Shown one piece after another: positions 45,051 through 56,981 of a DNA stretch of 64,000 nt. The notes beneath the pieces are model-generated. The model was given only the letters and a program-made list of their open reading frames with translations. It had not been told where the DNA came from and searched no databases. Made by a program: the position numbers and the translations under genes. The stretch's first letter is position 1. Each line of letters begins with the position of its first letter. The stretch covers positions 34,905,001 to 34,969,000 of the forward strand of contig CM044877.1 in the NCBI GenBank assembly GCA_024500155.1. Reading direction: 5' to 3'. The DNA comes from Chenopodium formosanum. Taxonomy: Eukaryota; Streptophyta; Magnoliopsida; Caryophyllales; Amaranthaceae.

Positions 45051-48000
45051 TGACAAGGGAATAAACGCGTCGTCAATTGTCTATCCCTAGATCAAATACA
45101 ATTTATACAACCTAAACAAACCTAATTCGAGAATAAGGCAAGCATATGGGTCGAACCACAGAGAACAGTAAACACCACCAAATGTTATCGACAATTAAGC
45201 TAGTCCGGAATAGGAGATAAATAAACTAAAGTCTAAAGATGCTAAAACAAGAAATAAAACATTAAGGCACCAAGGGAAATGGGTAGGTGAAGTTGACGCT
45301 TGACCATACAATAACAAAGTAGCATATCCATGGAAAAATAAATATGCATGAATATCGAAGTCACTACAAGAAAATAACCTTTTCGTAACGATTATTTTAA
45401 CCTTTAGTATCGATTGTAATTGCAACAAAAAGCTTTCCCAACGAATGGTCATTCGATACAATATCCCCCGTTGCCTTAGCCTTTAGTAGTGGTTTTCAAT
45501 ATCGCTGGGGTTGGCCTCAATAATCGATACGAAAAACTACATCCAATCGTGGTGATTATTGTAGCGATTACAATCGCTATAAATGTTCAACTCATTTTCT
45601 TCAAAAAAAAAAACATGTGTATGATCTTTACAAGATTCGAACATGCAACCTCAAACTCTTATATTAAATGTTTCACCAATAAGCTATGACATATTTTATG
45701 TATTCTTTTTCAAACAATATTTATATATCTAGTGTTGAAAAGGCTTTTCGTATCGATTTTTAGGATTTAGTGGCGATTGTAAATGATACGATTTCTCAAA
45801 ATTATATAAATGAGTAAAAATAGTGTGGATATGTATTATTATGCTTTTCGTATCGATTTTAGATGGGAAAACCATGGCGATTGTAAAAATGATACGACAT
45901 CCTTAATTGTTTCACAAACATACTTGCATATTGTAGCGAATGAACAATCGCTACGAAATAATCGCTACGAAAAGTGATTTTTCTTGTAGTGAGTAAAGGG
46001 TCCAATCTAGCCGCCTTCCAGGGTCAATTGGCTTCTGCTAACGTAGCCTCTATGTTTCCACATTAGAACCATATACTAGGAGGTACTATTAAATAACAAT
46101 CGATAGTAATGAATCTCTACTAAGTCAACTTCCGTTACTTGTTAGTAAAGACTCATCTTTGATCAACTAAGAATGTGCACTTGCAAGAAAGACCAAAGAA
46201 TATCAAGCATGCAAAGACTTTAATCACCATTAACATAACCCCAACATTAAAAGCATGAACAATTAGCAACTACACCATCCCCACACCCTTGGCAAGATGA
46301 CTACTAACAAATCATATTGAAAACAATATGAATCATCAAATCAATAAGCATCAACATGTTTAATAAGCAAAGAAGAAAAAAAAAAGCAAATAAGCAAAAT
46401 AAAAAACAAAGGTAAAGAGAAAGAGTAAGAGATTGCTCATTAATTGAAGATGAAGGTCTACAAAGGATTGAACAAGCTCCTTCTTTAAAATCCAAATTCA
46501 TTAATGAAGAAAACCACACTTTCTCTCTCTACCAATGAAGACTAATCCTAACCTAACCTAAAACTAATTAGAGAGTAGAATAGATAGTTCTTGAATGTCC
46601 CCCAAAATTGGGTATTTATACTAACTTAATAAAACTAGGAAAAATAGTAAAAGAAAATAAAATAAAATAAATTAAAAGGAAAAGTAAAAAAAATCAGAAA
46701 CTAAAAACTAATAATAAAATAAAAGAAAGAAAATAAGAAAAGGGAAAAGAAAAAGAAATAAAAATAAAAGAAAAAGAAAAATAAAAATGAACCCACCAAT
46801 CCCTACTAAAAACCATCAGCAACCCATTTCTTCTTCGACCTTAATGGCTGCTCTGATTTTTTTATCATCATACCACCATCATCAATGGCTCAAAAATCAT
46901 CATTGACATCTTCATGAACCAGCAATCAATCAAGGTCGTTCAATTTTCATTAAAACTCGCGTGAGAAGCTCGTGAAGTGGTTCGGTCGAACCACGGGTTG
47001 GTGAGGCCGAACTACGGGGTTGGTTCGATCGTACCATGGGTATGTTCGACCACTCCTCTTCCAATAACAAAACCCCCAAAGTCCCTAACTCAACGTTCGG
47101 CCGAACACTCATTGGTTTGCTCGAATTTGATTAATTCGCTAATTTTTCTGATTTTTGGGTCGATTGGTTGCTTAATTGGTGGTGGTTGTTAACGGTGGTG
47201 CAGGTGCGCTGATTGTGGTGGAAGGAGGAGGTGTTGCGAATTGGATCAGGGGATAGGAATGCGTAGTTGGTTTGGGCAATTGCGGGTTGGTGGTGGTTGA
47301 TTGGTGGCAGCAGGGGATAGGAATGCGTGGCTGGTTTGGGCAATTGCGGGTTGGTGGTGGTGCAGCTGCTGTTACGGCTGGAGGTATGGTTGTTGCGACA
47401 GCTGTGCGGTGGTTTGAGGGGTTGCAGGCTGGTTTGGTGGTGAGTGGTGTTGTGTGGCTGCTGTGTGGTGTAAATTGGTGGGATGCTGGTGTGTGTGGTG
47501 GAGCAGAGGAGTTGGCTGGTGGATTTATGGTGTTGGTAGCGCTGCTAGGTGGCTGGTGCAATGGGTTGTTGGTGTTGTGAGGTGGTGGTAAGGTGAGAGC
47601 AGTGGGTGTGATGCGTAAGTGAAGGAGAGGGAGCAGGGGAGTGAGATGTTGTTGCTTGGGGTGGTGTAGGATAATGAAGGATGCGGTGATGGATAAGGGG
47701 CAGTAGGTTTGTTTGGCGTTTGACTCAACTTGGAACCCGAACCCACTTGACATAAAACCCGAACCCCTACTCACAAAACCAAAGGAAGGAATTGGGAAAA
47801 AGAATAAGAATAAAATAAAATGAAAATAAATAAAGGACGAAATAAAACAAAACCAGGATAAATAAAATAGATATAAATAAAATAGAAATAAATAAAATAA
47901 AATAGAAAATAAGAGACATAAAACTAAACTAATAAAAATAAAACAAAAACTATACAAGCGAATAAAGTAAAATAAAATACGAAAATAGACTAAAACTAAT

Positions 48001-48158
48001 AAGATAAAGAAACTAAACCAAAACCCTCCAAAATTACCAAAATAAACTAGAAACTTTATTAAAGAGAAAACAAGAGAATAAAAGGAAATTAAGGGAAAAA
48101 ATAAACACGGAAAAGACACTAAACTACTCCTTAGGAGCGACATAAATGTCACTCATCA
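45051..48158 (-). repeat. Element F 5' LTR, carrying a MITE
   Basis: Collinear with 38534-41003 apart from the insertion at 45362-45991. The minus-strand TATA box is near 46605-46612 and the palindrome array at 46978-47107. A 326-codon frame (47172-48152, minus) is low complexity (T-rich Phe/Leu/Tyr runs, then Pro/Thr/His-rich) and is broken in the sister LTR, so it is not called as a gene. Confidence 0.9.
45362..45991. mobile_element. CACTA-type MITE, 630 bp
   Basis: Ends CACTACAAGAAAAT and TTTTTCTTGTAGTG with a 3-bp duplication AGT (45359-45361, 45992-45994). The sister LTR has the empty site GAATATCGAAGTAAAGGG (about 38832-38849). The interior carries many copies of TATCGATT and AATCGCTACGAAA near both ends as subterminal repeats. 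It has no coding capacity, so transposition would need a CACTA transposase in trans. Confidence 0.9.
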
Positions 48159-48163
48159 CTAAT

Positions 48164-49092
48164 GCGTGTTCTCCCTAAGCCAATCAAACACCTCGTCATC
48201 ATCTTTCTTTGCTAAAAACTGGATTTTCTTCAATTGCTTGATGTCGAGGTAGAGAGCATCAACATCCCCCACCGGAGTGCAAGAAAGCAAATAGTGACCG
48301 AGCTCAAGGTTGGTCAATAGTCTTGTGAGTTGTGACCATGCTACCACAAGGAATCTCACTGGATTCCCTATCTTGCAATCCTTGGCAATACTTCACAAAT
48401 GTGTACCCCAAATTTAGACGACCTCGGTACTCCTCACGAGTAGCCACCCAAAGAATCTGAAGCTCCAACTGACTCATTTTGCTCCAACTCTTACTTCGGA
48501 AATACCAAATACCCCAAAAGAAAAATGGAGAACTCGGAGACATGGTTGGTACACCTTACTAAACTTAGCAACCGGGTCAAAAAGTCACCACACCCCGAAA
48601 TGTCATCCCACCATGAATTTTATTCATACTCATTATTGAAAAAGAGCTCGGGAACCAAAATATCCGAGTTTGGATCTAAGTCAACAGCCGCATTGTACTC
48701 TTCAAGAGATAGATCAAAATGAATGTTGAAAAGCTGAAACCGAACTCGGTAGTAACCTTCCTCAACTACAACAAGATCAACCATAGCCAAAAACTCCAAA
48801 GTAGGTTTAACATAAGTAAGGAAGCTCCAACTCACTATTGATCCCATACAGAGGTTGTTAAGAAATTCCCTTAGGTCTTCATCAATTGCCAACTTGATCA
48901 TGTCCGGTTGGAAGTAATGTCCGGAAGGTTTAAGGGAACGGTTAGCTTTTAGTTTGGTGTATCTTGCCTTTTGTTTTAGGTCGGTGATTCGTAATTTGGG
49001 AATAGGAGTAGGTTGGCGAGGTTGTGAGGTAGAGGGGGAAGGTTACATTGTTCTTTCTTTACTTGAGAAGGTTTTTTTATGTGTTTAGATAT
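48164..49092 (-). pseudogene. Element D env-like ORF, proximal part
   Basis: Homologous to 29932 onward in element C: IKLAIDEDLREFLNNLCMGS, LFNIHFDLSLEEYNAAVDLD, ELFFNNEYE. The first 93 codons of the recognisable part are open (48901-48620), then stops and frameshifts accumulate towards the element F insertion. A Pro/Ser-rich segment precedes the conserved part. Confidence 0.55.
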
Positions 49093-50277
49093 GGTGATCT
49101 CCCGAAGATATTAACTCAACAATCTGATCACAATATACCACAAACACCACAGGAAACACCAACCAACAATTCAAGATGCCTCAATCACACTCCTTTACCA
49201 ACACCGTCAATCAACAATACAAATATCATACTACCAAATATCCAACCTCAACAATCATGCTCAATTTAGCTACAAAAACATCAAACAACACAATGTAAGG
49301 CAATAACAATCAACAAATAACATATATAAATCAACCAAAATTCAACATCAATCATCAAAATCACAAAAAATCATACTTCTACTATTCACAACCATCAACA
49401 ATCTAATACTTGCAACTATATGATATAATTATGCAATTAAGAGTAAAAGAAGATGTTTATACCATACAAGATGCAAGATTGAACAAGTTTTGACCACCAA
49501 TTCCCTCAAAAACGAAAATGCCCCAATTTGCTTCAACAATGGATGAGAGAGATTGAAGGTTAAAATGGATGGACGTAGTGTATTCTTTGTTGAAAAGGAT
49601 AAAAATGTGGGAAGTTTGATGATTTTTGATTGAAAATTGGTTGATTGTGTGATGAATTTTTATGAGAGGGGTTAGGGTTTGTGCGGGTTGAGAGTGAGAT
49701 GAGAGGGGGTGCGTTCGAATGTGATAGGGAAGAAGGAGAAATAAGGAAAAGAAAGGGGATAAAAGAAAATAAGGTGCGACTGCTGCAGGGGTGCACGGCC
49801 ACGCGGCTAGGCCGCGCGCCCGCGCCCTCCTCTGGACCGCCCGCGCCAGACAGGCAACTTGGCTTCTTGCTTCCTTGGTGCGTTCATCTGTGGGCTTTTC
49901 ATTCAATATCATCCCGGGATTTTTGAACCCATCGTAATGATCAGTTTCTAAACATGAAGAATGCAGGTTCAGCATCCCTAAAATAATGATAGAACCATAA
50001 TGAACTCACCAATTTCAAATTTTCTTCAAATTTTAGCACAACTTCCCTATCTTATCTCACTAATATTTCTTACCCTTTTTACCTCAAAATTCGATAAAAT
50101 CGAACATACATCACATCAAAAACCGCAAAACACCTATCCATTGCTCGTGCTCATTTGAATTAATTCATTTCCATGAATTTACCCTATAATTCTAAAAGAA
50201 AAACAAGTGAAAGAAAAGAAAATAAAAGAAAGAATATTAATAAAATAGAAATCAAAAGAAAAAAGTTATAAATCTCT
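49093..50277 (-). promoter_or_regulatory. Element D leader between basic ORF and env-like ORF, with GC-rich palindromes
   Basis: Counterpart of 28662-29931. A GC-rich array lies at 49796-49850 (CACGGCCACGCGGCTAGGCC, GCGCGCCCGCGCC, CCGCCCGCGCC). A 172-codon frame (49457-49975) crosses it in the same register as the frame in element C. The remainder to 49093 is A/C-rich, CAACAATC-repetitive and non-coding. No gene is called. Confidence 0.4.
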
Positions 50278-50285
50278 AGGTTGCT

Positions 50286-51265
50286 TCACGGGAAGCCCTT
50301 GCTTATGGTCCTAAGCTCGACCCTTCCTCCAAATCTTGGAAGGTCAAAGGACACCACCTTATTCAAAGTGGCGGAAAGTACAAACTTCTCTTCAATTTGT
50401 AGCAACTCCTCGTTGTTGTTTGATGAAACCTCATTTGCTTGAACTTCAAAAACAACCTTCTCATTCTTCAACTTCAATCTCTTTCGCTTCTTCCTAGAAG
50501 CCCTTGCCTTCTTCTTGGCCTTGTTCCTTCTTGTAGACGGGTTAACACCATTACTTCCTTGGAACCATCCTCCTCCTCTTAAGGACAAAGCTCAAATCAA
50601 TGTGGAATGTCAACTACCTCTTCATCCATAGCCTTTGAAAGCTCTTTTACTTCTTCACTAACTTTTATGCCATTAAACTTCTCAACCACATCATCAAAAA
50701 TCTCATGAACACTGTTAGTTGAAGAATTAATCACACACATATTATCCAATGAACGAAGGGAATTATCATTCATGATCCCTTTTACAAAAGATAAGGATTC
50801 ATGCATTGTTTTATCTTAAAACTTTTTTTTTAATTACCAACTCTCAAAGTGATACGGCCTCCTTTAGCATCTATTAGAGCACCCAAGGTGTCTAAGAACT
50901 GTCTCCCTAGAATAATAGGAATGTGGCCATCCTCTTCAATTTCTGGCACAATAAAATCTACGGAAATTGTGAAACCACCTATCCTAAGGGGAACATCCTA
51001 AACTCTTCCTTTTGGGAACTTAATGGATCTATCGGCCAATTGCAAGGTCGTGTTTGTAGGAAGAAGTTCTCCTAGCTTAAGCTTCTTGAACACCGAGTAA
51101 AGCATAACGCTGACACTAGCACCTAAATCACACAATGCATTTTAAAACAACTTACTCTTGATTTTGCAATGAATAGAGAAATTACCTGGATCTTTCATCA
51201 TCTTTGGTAGGTCATTGTGAATTAATGCACTACAACACTCACCAAGCTCTACCAAATCTATCTCG
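50286..51265 (-). pseudogene. Element D retropepsin and basic C-terminal ORF
   Basis: Reading down the minus strand from 51265: gag end, then DLGASVSVML (about 51105) and the ILGRQFLDT segment (about 50900), with stops. Then come MHESLSFVKGIMNDNS (50806) and a frame with NKAKKKARASRKKRKRLKLK (50286-50588). Order and sequence match element C 27800-28579. RT does not follow. Confidence 0.65.
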
Positions 51266-51312
51266 TTGCACTCTCTCTTTCCACTCAAGATATCCTTAAG
51301 GAATTTGGAATA

Positions 51313-51991
51313 TCAACGAATTAAGGTCATAGCTTCGATGAGAGGGATAGAAAGATGGACCTCCTTCAACATTTCAAGGAATCTATCAAATTGTTCAACT
51401 AATTTGTTCCTCATAAACTTTTGCGGATATGGAAGGTCGGGTTTTCTCACTTCCTCTTGCACTCTCTCAACACTCTTCTTTTTCTCATGAACTTTCTCTT
51501 TGCTCACAGTCTTAGACACATCTTTCTCTTTTTCCTCACTTGAATCACAATCACTGTTATTCTCATCCTCCTCACTATTCCTAGAAACTCTCTCTGGAAG
51601 CACTTTTCCACTCCTGGTGGTGATAGGATAAACAGGTTTCTTAGGATCAACTCCTTGAGAGGGTAGTGAAGAAGGGCTATCACAATCTTTCAAAGTGTTG
51701 GCTAGTTGAGTGATTTGTGTTTCAAGCATCTTCTTGTGTGTCATCATCTCATTGAACTTCTTATCACTCACCGACATGTAGGTGTTGAAAATCTTGGTTT
51801 GGTTCTCAATGATCTCCTCTAAGGTTGTCTTGGAAGATGGGGGTTGACCATAAGAATTATCACCATTTCCTTGAGGTCTTGGAGAAAATTCGGGTGGGGG
51901 TCCCCTTTGGTTGCTATTTTGAAAATTTCCCCTATTTTGATTGTTCCAATTACCTTGGCCTTGATTGTTACCTAAATTTTGGTGTTGGCCA
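51313..51991 (-). pseudogene. gag: Element D gag, C-terminal part
   Basis: Open minus-strand frame with an Asn/Gly/Gln-rich nucleocapsid-like stretch (QGQGNWNNQNRGNFQNSN). The conserved KKMLETQITQLANTLKD motif and an acidic/basic linker (SSEEKEKDVSKTVSKEKVHE) towards the protease follow. The upstream part of gag lies beyond the solo LTR at 53945-55305. Confidence 0.65.
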
Positions 51992-53944
51992 TGGTAGGCG
52001 TCGTTCGAAGTGCGCCTACGTAAAAGCATGTTGTGAATATGATTGGCACTCATATGAAGTGGGAATTGACACAATACGATTAGGGACAAATAAAGTAGGG
52101 AGCCGCCAACAAGTATTTAAGGAACTTGTAAACCGTTCACGGATCATAAAAAGACAACCACGATAAGGGACAACGATAGGCAACAACAACTGACCCGTGA
52201 AGGTTACACCCCATTCATAATCCATGAGATTACTAACTCCATATGGTTCGAAACTACGAAAGGAGGATCGGGGATGATGGTACAAAGTGAGTCATGGAGT
52301 CACATTCGCACGTATTGGCCTCTACTCGATTCTTATAGTGAAAAGTGATTCCTGCGATCTCAAAGGCATGCAAACAGAGATTGAATTCGCTCCAAACTAT
52401 TATTAAGCTAAATTGGTTTAATATTAATGCAACATATAATTCTAAAATATCGTGATCACTTGATTAAACAACAAGATTAAAAAGGAACCTAAACCGGTTG
52501 TCCAAATTATCTCATTAGGCGTTCCTTTAAATTAAAATTGGAAGCAATTCAATAATAATAGCGTTAGTCAAATCACATATAAAATAGCCCTAATCATGAT
52601 ACTAGCAATATTAAAATAAAATAAGAGTAATTAAATTGGTTAATTACTCACATTCTACACGTTCCTTTAAATTGCTACATCATGAATAAACTGTTAGTAA
52701 CTTCAATGAAAATATAAAGAAAATGAAAATTAAATTAAATTAAATAAATATAGATTTGATTTGGTCCAAAACCTCAGTTATTTGTACCTTTCACGCCTTG
52801 GTTTAAGGACAGAACATCGGGTTAAGTATGGACTCCTTGGAGTGCTTAGGGAAAGAATGATGTAATTAGGAATATAGGTTTGAGGCTTAAAATATGAAAG
52901 AAAGAAGAGAATGATATTATGATAAAGCTTGTTGATGTTTGGAAAAGGGGTGATATGACCTCTATTTATAGGGAAAAAAGAGGGTCAAAGAATCAAGAGG
53001 CGTTCCTTTTTGCGGTTTTTGTTTTTATCATATCTTTTGATCCAGAAATTGGAATAAGATAAATAAGATATCGTTGGAAAGCTCTTGAAGTCTAATTTCT
53101 AACTCAATTAGAATCAGATTAAAATATTTTATTTAACAAAAGATATGGCCGAAATAGTAAGACGGTGTCAGTTTTGGATAGAGTTTGACATTTTATTCAT
53201 ATCTTTTCCGTTATAGCTCGGAATTGATATTATAATATATCAATGGAAAGATAATTTCAAGGGCTATCCAAATTTGGATAAAAATATGAGGCACGAAAAT
53301 AATATATGTCTATATTTGAACGTCTTTCAATTCAAATAAAATTAGGACTTTTTAAAAAAAAGGAGTTTTATTCAATTTCAAACTCTTTAATCTTATCTTT
53401 TTAAAAATGATAATTAGGATCTTTTAGAAACTTATAGAAGCTTCCAATTAATCCTAATTGATTTAGAAATTGGATTAAATAATTTAGACTCTCCTCATGA
53501 TCATTGGGTCGTAGGTAAGGTGGGCTTAGGTTCGGTTTGGGCTCAGTTTAATATTTTGGCCATAACTTACTATTCGTTATAACTCGGATTTGGGCATATA
53601 ATATATAGTTGGAAAGATATTTTAAAGACCCATCAAAATATTCAATCATTGGACCCATATTATGGACTAAAATAAACTAAAATAAACGTTTTTATAAAAA
53701 GGACACGAAATGAATGATTTTAAAGGACACGAAATGAATTATTTTGGGTTTAAAGTCACTAAAAGAGGAAAATAAGTTATGGTTTGGGGAAATGGGCTAG
53801 AAGTTGGGTTGGTTTATGAAATGTATAGGGATTGAATATGGATTTAAGCACTTCAAGATTAAATACTCAACCCGACCAATAGTGACGGTGAAAGGTTGTT
53901 CATCATCGGGTTTGGATTTGGGGAGACATTTTTATGTGTCTACA
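51992..53944 (-). mobile_element. Solo LTR of a Tat-like element inside element D gag
   Basis: On the minus strand it begins TGTAGACACATAAAAATGTC and ends near GACGCCTACCA. It is closely related to the solo LTR at 15563-17267 over both ends. The minus-strand TATA box lies near 52962-52970. Unlike its relative it has no palindrome array upstream of the TATA box. No internal region is present. I could not identify a 5-bp duplication (flanks GGCCA and ACCAC). Confidence 0.75.
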
Positions 53945-55305
53945 ACCACCAAAGCCATTAGATTTGCCTTGATTCCCATATCCTTGGCTTTGTTTTTTAT
54001 TACTATAACCTTGGTTATTATAGTTACCTCGAAAACCTTGATTTCCTTGGTTCCTATAACCACCATTGTTGTAGTTATCAAAACTACATTTTTGGTGAGA
54101 ATTCCTATTCCCAAAATTCCTTGGACCATCAAATCTTTTTCCATTGTTATTATTGGAAACAAAATTCACTTTCTCACAATCATTGTTTTCAACATCATCA
54201 CAATTTTCAAAAGCATTTGGACAATTAGAAGAATTATGGTCACAAGACGCACAAACAACACAAAAGACACAACCACTTGGCACATTACTCAAGATAGAAG
54301 GAGGAGTAGAGTTAGAAGGTGTACCTCACCCTTTTATGCAGAAGGAAGACTTGGTGAAATTGAAGAGTCACTCTCTAGCTTAGATTTAATCAATGTCATC
54401 TCCTTTCCTATGTTTGAGCTTTGGGAAGACAAGTTATTGATTGCATTAAGATGATTAACCGAATAAACCGTTGAGCCACTCTTGCTTATGGACTCTCTCT
54501 CTCTCTCCCTCTTGCTAACCCATGTAGTGACTAACTACATCCTCAATAATATCTACAACCTCCTCTTCAGTCTTGTTCTAATTGGGCCTCCGGCTCCGGC
54601 AACAAGACACAACTTTCCTTTGGGGCTCAATCCTCCATAGAAATTTTGTATGATTTGATAAGTCGGAATGATGAGGACGTATATTCTTGTTGATACTCCT
54701 TGTGTCTTTCCCAAGCCTCATAAAAACTCTCACTAGGCTTTTTCTTGAAACTTTGGATTAGAGTTCTTGCCTCAGCGGTTTTCTTTTGAGGATAGAAACG
54801 GGAAAGAAACTCCTTAGTAACCTCATCCCAAGTTCTCAAGGAATTAGGTTTCACTTCCTTATCCAACCATTCTAAAGCCCTTCCAATTAAAGAAAACAAA
54901 TAGCTTGAGCCTTATGAATTCTTGAGAAACCCCATTGACCTTGATGGTATTACAATACTTCTCAAGCTCTTTGAGATGGTTTAGTGGGCTTTCATGATTG
55001 GCACCACTAAATTGCCTTTGTTCAATCATTGTTATCATTGTTGACCTAATCTCAATGTCATTGGCGGGAGTTGTTGGCGGAGCTATGCCACTCTCAAATC
55101 TATAAGCGCCGGGAGTTCCCATCTCCTTCAAAGCAACTCTTAGATTAGCTCCCATGCTTACTCGATCCTTCTTTTCTCTTTCTTGGTGAATTTCCTCTCT
55201 TGGAGATCTTGGACTGTAAGAACGATTAGCAACCCTTATCCTTGTTATTATTCTCTCGATTTTCGGATCAAATGGCACTAAATTCCTTCCTCTTACCCTA
55301 CTCAT
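53945..55305 (-). pseudogene. gag: Element D gag, N-terminal, capsid and zinc-knuckle part
   Basis: From 55305: MSRVRGRNLVPFDPKIERI, then GANHESPLNHLKELEKYCNT and a frameshift near 54890. The capsid segment IGRALEWLDKEVKPNSLRTW and FLSRFYPQKKT (54899-54627) follows, then a degenerate stretch, and finally CVVCASCDHNSSNC (C-x2-C-x4-H-x4-C zinc knuckle, about 54270) with Asn/Gly/Tyr-rich repeats up to the solo LTR. Confidence 0.7.
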
Positions 55306-55427
55306 ACAAAAATACTCAAAGCAAATATCAATAACACGGCTACAAATGTAGCCTAAAGAGAAAAATCTTTTTGTATTTTTGATATTAAGTGAAATAGACT
55401 CAACAACAATAGAAAACGACTACGCCA

Positions 55428-55446
55428 TTCCCCGGCAACGGCGCCA
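55428..55446 (-). other. Primer-binding site of element D (tRNA-Asp type)
   Basis: Minus strand TGGCGCCGTTGCCGGGGAA, three bases from the LTR end (GATCA then AAA). Intact. Confidence 0.85.
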
Positions 55447-55449
55447 TTT

Positions 55450-56981
55450 TGATCGAGGGTGGAGATTAGGTCGTTAAAAACTAATCTTCCCTCGGCCAAA
55501 CAAAATTTGTAATCTCTCAAACACCCTTATACCTAGCATAGGAGTAAGTCGAGGGTCGAACCACTAGGAATGGGAGATGAATGCTAATGCAAAAGCTAAG
55601 CTATCTCGCAGTAATGAAGTAAGGTATGTAAATTCCAAAAATTAAACAATCAAGAAGAAATCAAATATATCAAACAGTAGGGTTTAGGATCCACATATAC
55701 TCGAAATGGATACAACCAATTAACCAATCAAGAGAGTATGGTAGGCTAAACTCCTACAGGTCAAAGTAGCGCCAACTACGAGAAAATCTAACTATGAACA
55801 ATGCAAACCTACTCAATCCAAAAATGCAAGCCACAAATCAATCTTCCGTATCAATTTGAACTTACAATGCAATATAGTGCAACAATCAAAGTTAGCTACT
55901 CTTAAATTAATCACACACATGCATGTAATCAATCAACCAATTTAATCACTTCCATCAATTTCCCCCAATTACCTTCAATCCATTACTCATATATGCTTCA
56001 CCATTCCCCTAGCAAGAAAACTACTCACAATCCATGGAAATCAAAATCAAAATTAAGCTAGACAATAATTTCATCATCATCATCATATTTATCAAACTAA
56101 TTCAATCACAAATTCAATTCAAACTTGAACAATCAACAAAACAATTGAAATCCTTACAAACTTGCTTCAAGTCAATGGAGAAAAATGCTTGAATCATCAA
56201 TCAAGAACTTCTCTCCCTACAATCCAGAGTTTCTCTCTCTAAAAATCTATTCTAATTCTATTCCACTTCTAAAAATGAACTCTCTAATTACTTCTAAAAA
56301 ACTCTTTCTAAAAATAAAATGAAAATCTATATATAGTAAAACTAACAAAGAGAAATTAGTTAGATCGTCCAAAATAGATCGGTACAGGCGTGGCTAACTA
56401 CAAGGGGAAGCGCGACCGCGCAAAACTGGGTACGGAACAGAGACCCAGACAGGCGCGCCCGCGCCAAAGGGAGGCACGACCGTTCCATAGTCGCGCGCGC
56501 CCGCGCTTGGGAACAAGGCAGCCCTCTTCACCATCATATCGATTCTCCTTGTGCGTTCCTCTCAATGCTTTTAATAAACACGTGACCTTGCAATTTCCAA
56601 ACTCCATGATTGTGGGTTCAACACGAGAATTCGTGCTCCCACGGCTTTAAAGCACGGCCTAAAGTCTTTAGGAACTTGCACTTCTCTATGCCTGAGCTTC
56701 AAATGGAGAAAATTAGGCATCCTAATCAATGACAAACTTGGGAAGGGGCCCCGAGAAACTTTGGATAACGACCTTAACCTGAAAAATGAAAGAAAATAAG
56801 AAAATAATAGAGAAAATAACAAAATAAACCAAGAAATGCATAAAAATAGAAATACAACTAAGAAAATGTAAACTACAGAAATAAAGAGTAAAATTAAGTA
56901 AAAGCTAAAGAAATAAGCTATAAAATAACATGAAGTCCACCCTAAAGAGAGCCAAATGAGTGCCATAAATGACACTCATCA
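55450..56981 (-). repeat. Element D 5' LTR
   Basis: On the minus strand it starts TGATGAGTGTCATTTATGGC and ends CCCTCGATCA (1532 bp). It is the most complete LTR of the C/D family here. The palindrome array is at 56410-56507 and the TATA box (minus, TATATATAGATT) at 56321-56336. Confidence 0.85.
56410..56507 (-). promoter_or_regulatory. GGCGCGCC-type palindrome array in element D U3
   Basis: GCGCGACCGCGC, AGGCGCGCCCGCGCC and TCGCGCGCGCCCGCGC in about 100 bp, about 75 bp upstream of the TATA box. The same motif type occurs in the internal leader of the same element (49796-49850). Confidence 0.55.

Larger units (their letters stand above)
38534..48158 (-). mobile_element. Element F: non-autonomous Asp-primed LTR retrotransposon
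   Basis: A complete 9.6-kb element with a perfect duplication CTAAT (38529-38533, 48159-48163). LTRs are 38534-41003 (3') and 45051-48158 (5', including a 630-bp MITE). The interior holds an Asp-type primer-binding site (45029-45047), one 486-codon ORF, and about 2.3 kb of non-coding sequence with three polypurine-like tracts. There is no protease, RT or integrase. I count six differences in the first 130 bp of the LTR pair, so it is among the younger insertions here. It interrupts the env-like ORF of element D. Confidence 0.9.
38240..56981 (-). mobile_element. Element D: Athila-like non-autonomous element, minus strand, with nested insertions
   Basis: A minus-strand relative of element C: 5' LTR 55450-56981, Asp-type primer-binding site, gag (55305 downward), protease, basic ORF, GC-rich leader and env-like ORF, ending at the E junction near 38240, so its 3' LTR is lost. 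It is interrupted by a solo LTR (51992-53944) and by element F (38534-48158). The bases after its LTR, CATCTACC (56982), match the uninterrupted sequence at 8766 in element A, so CATCT is the probable target duplication. Confidence 0.8.

Noticed and set aside
47172..48152. 326-codon minus-strand ORF in the element F 5' LTR
   Set aside because: Low-complexity Phe/Leu/Tyr and Pro/Thr/His composition arises from T-rich and CCACCA-rich LTR DNA; the homologous frame in the other LTR (40283-40870) is shorter and disrupted.
53945..54454. 216-codon plus-strand ORF at 53804-54454
   Set aside because: It runs from the solo LTR into the antisense of element D gag and combines two unrelated sequences.
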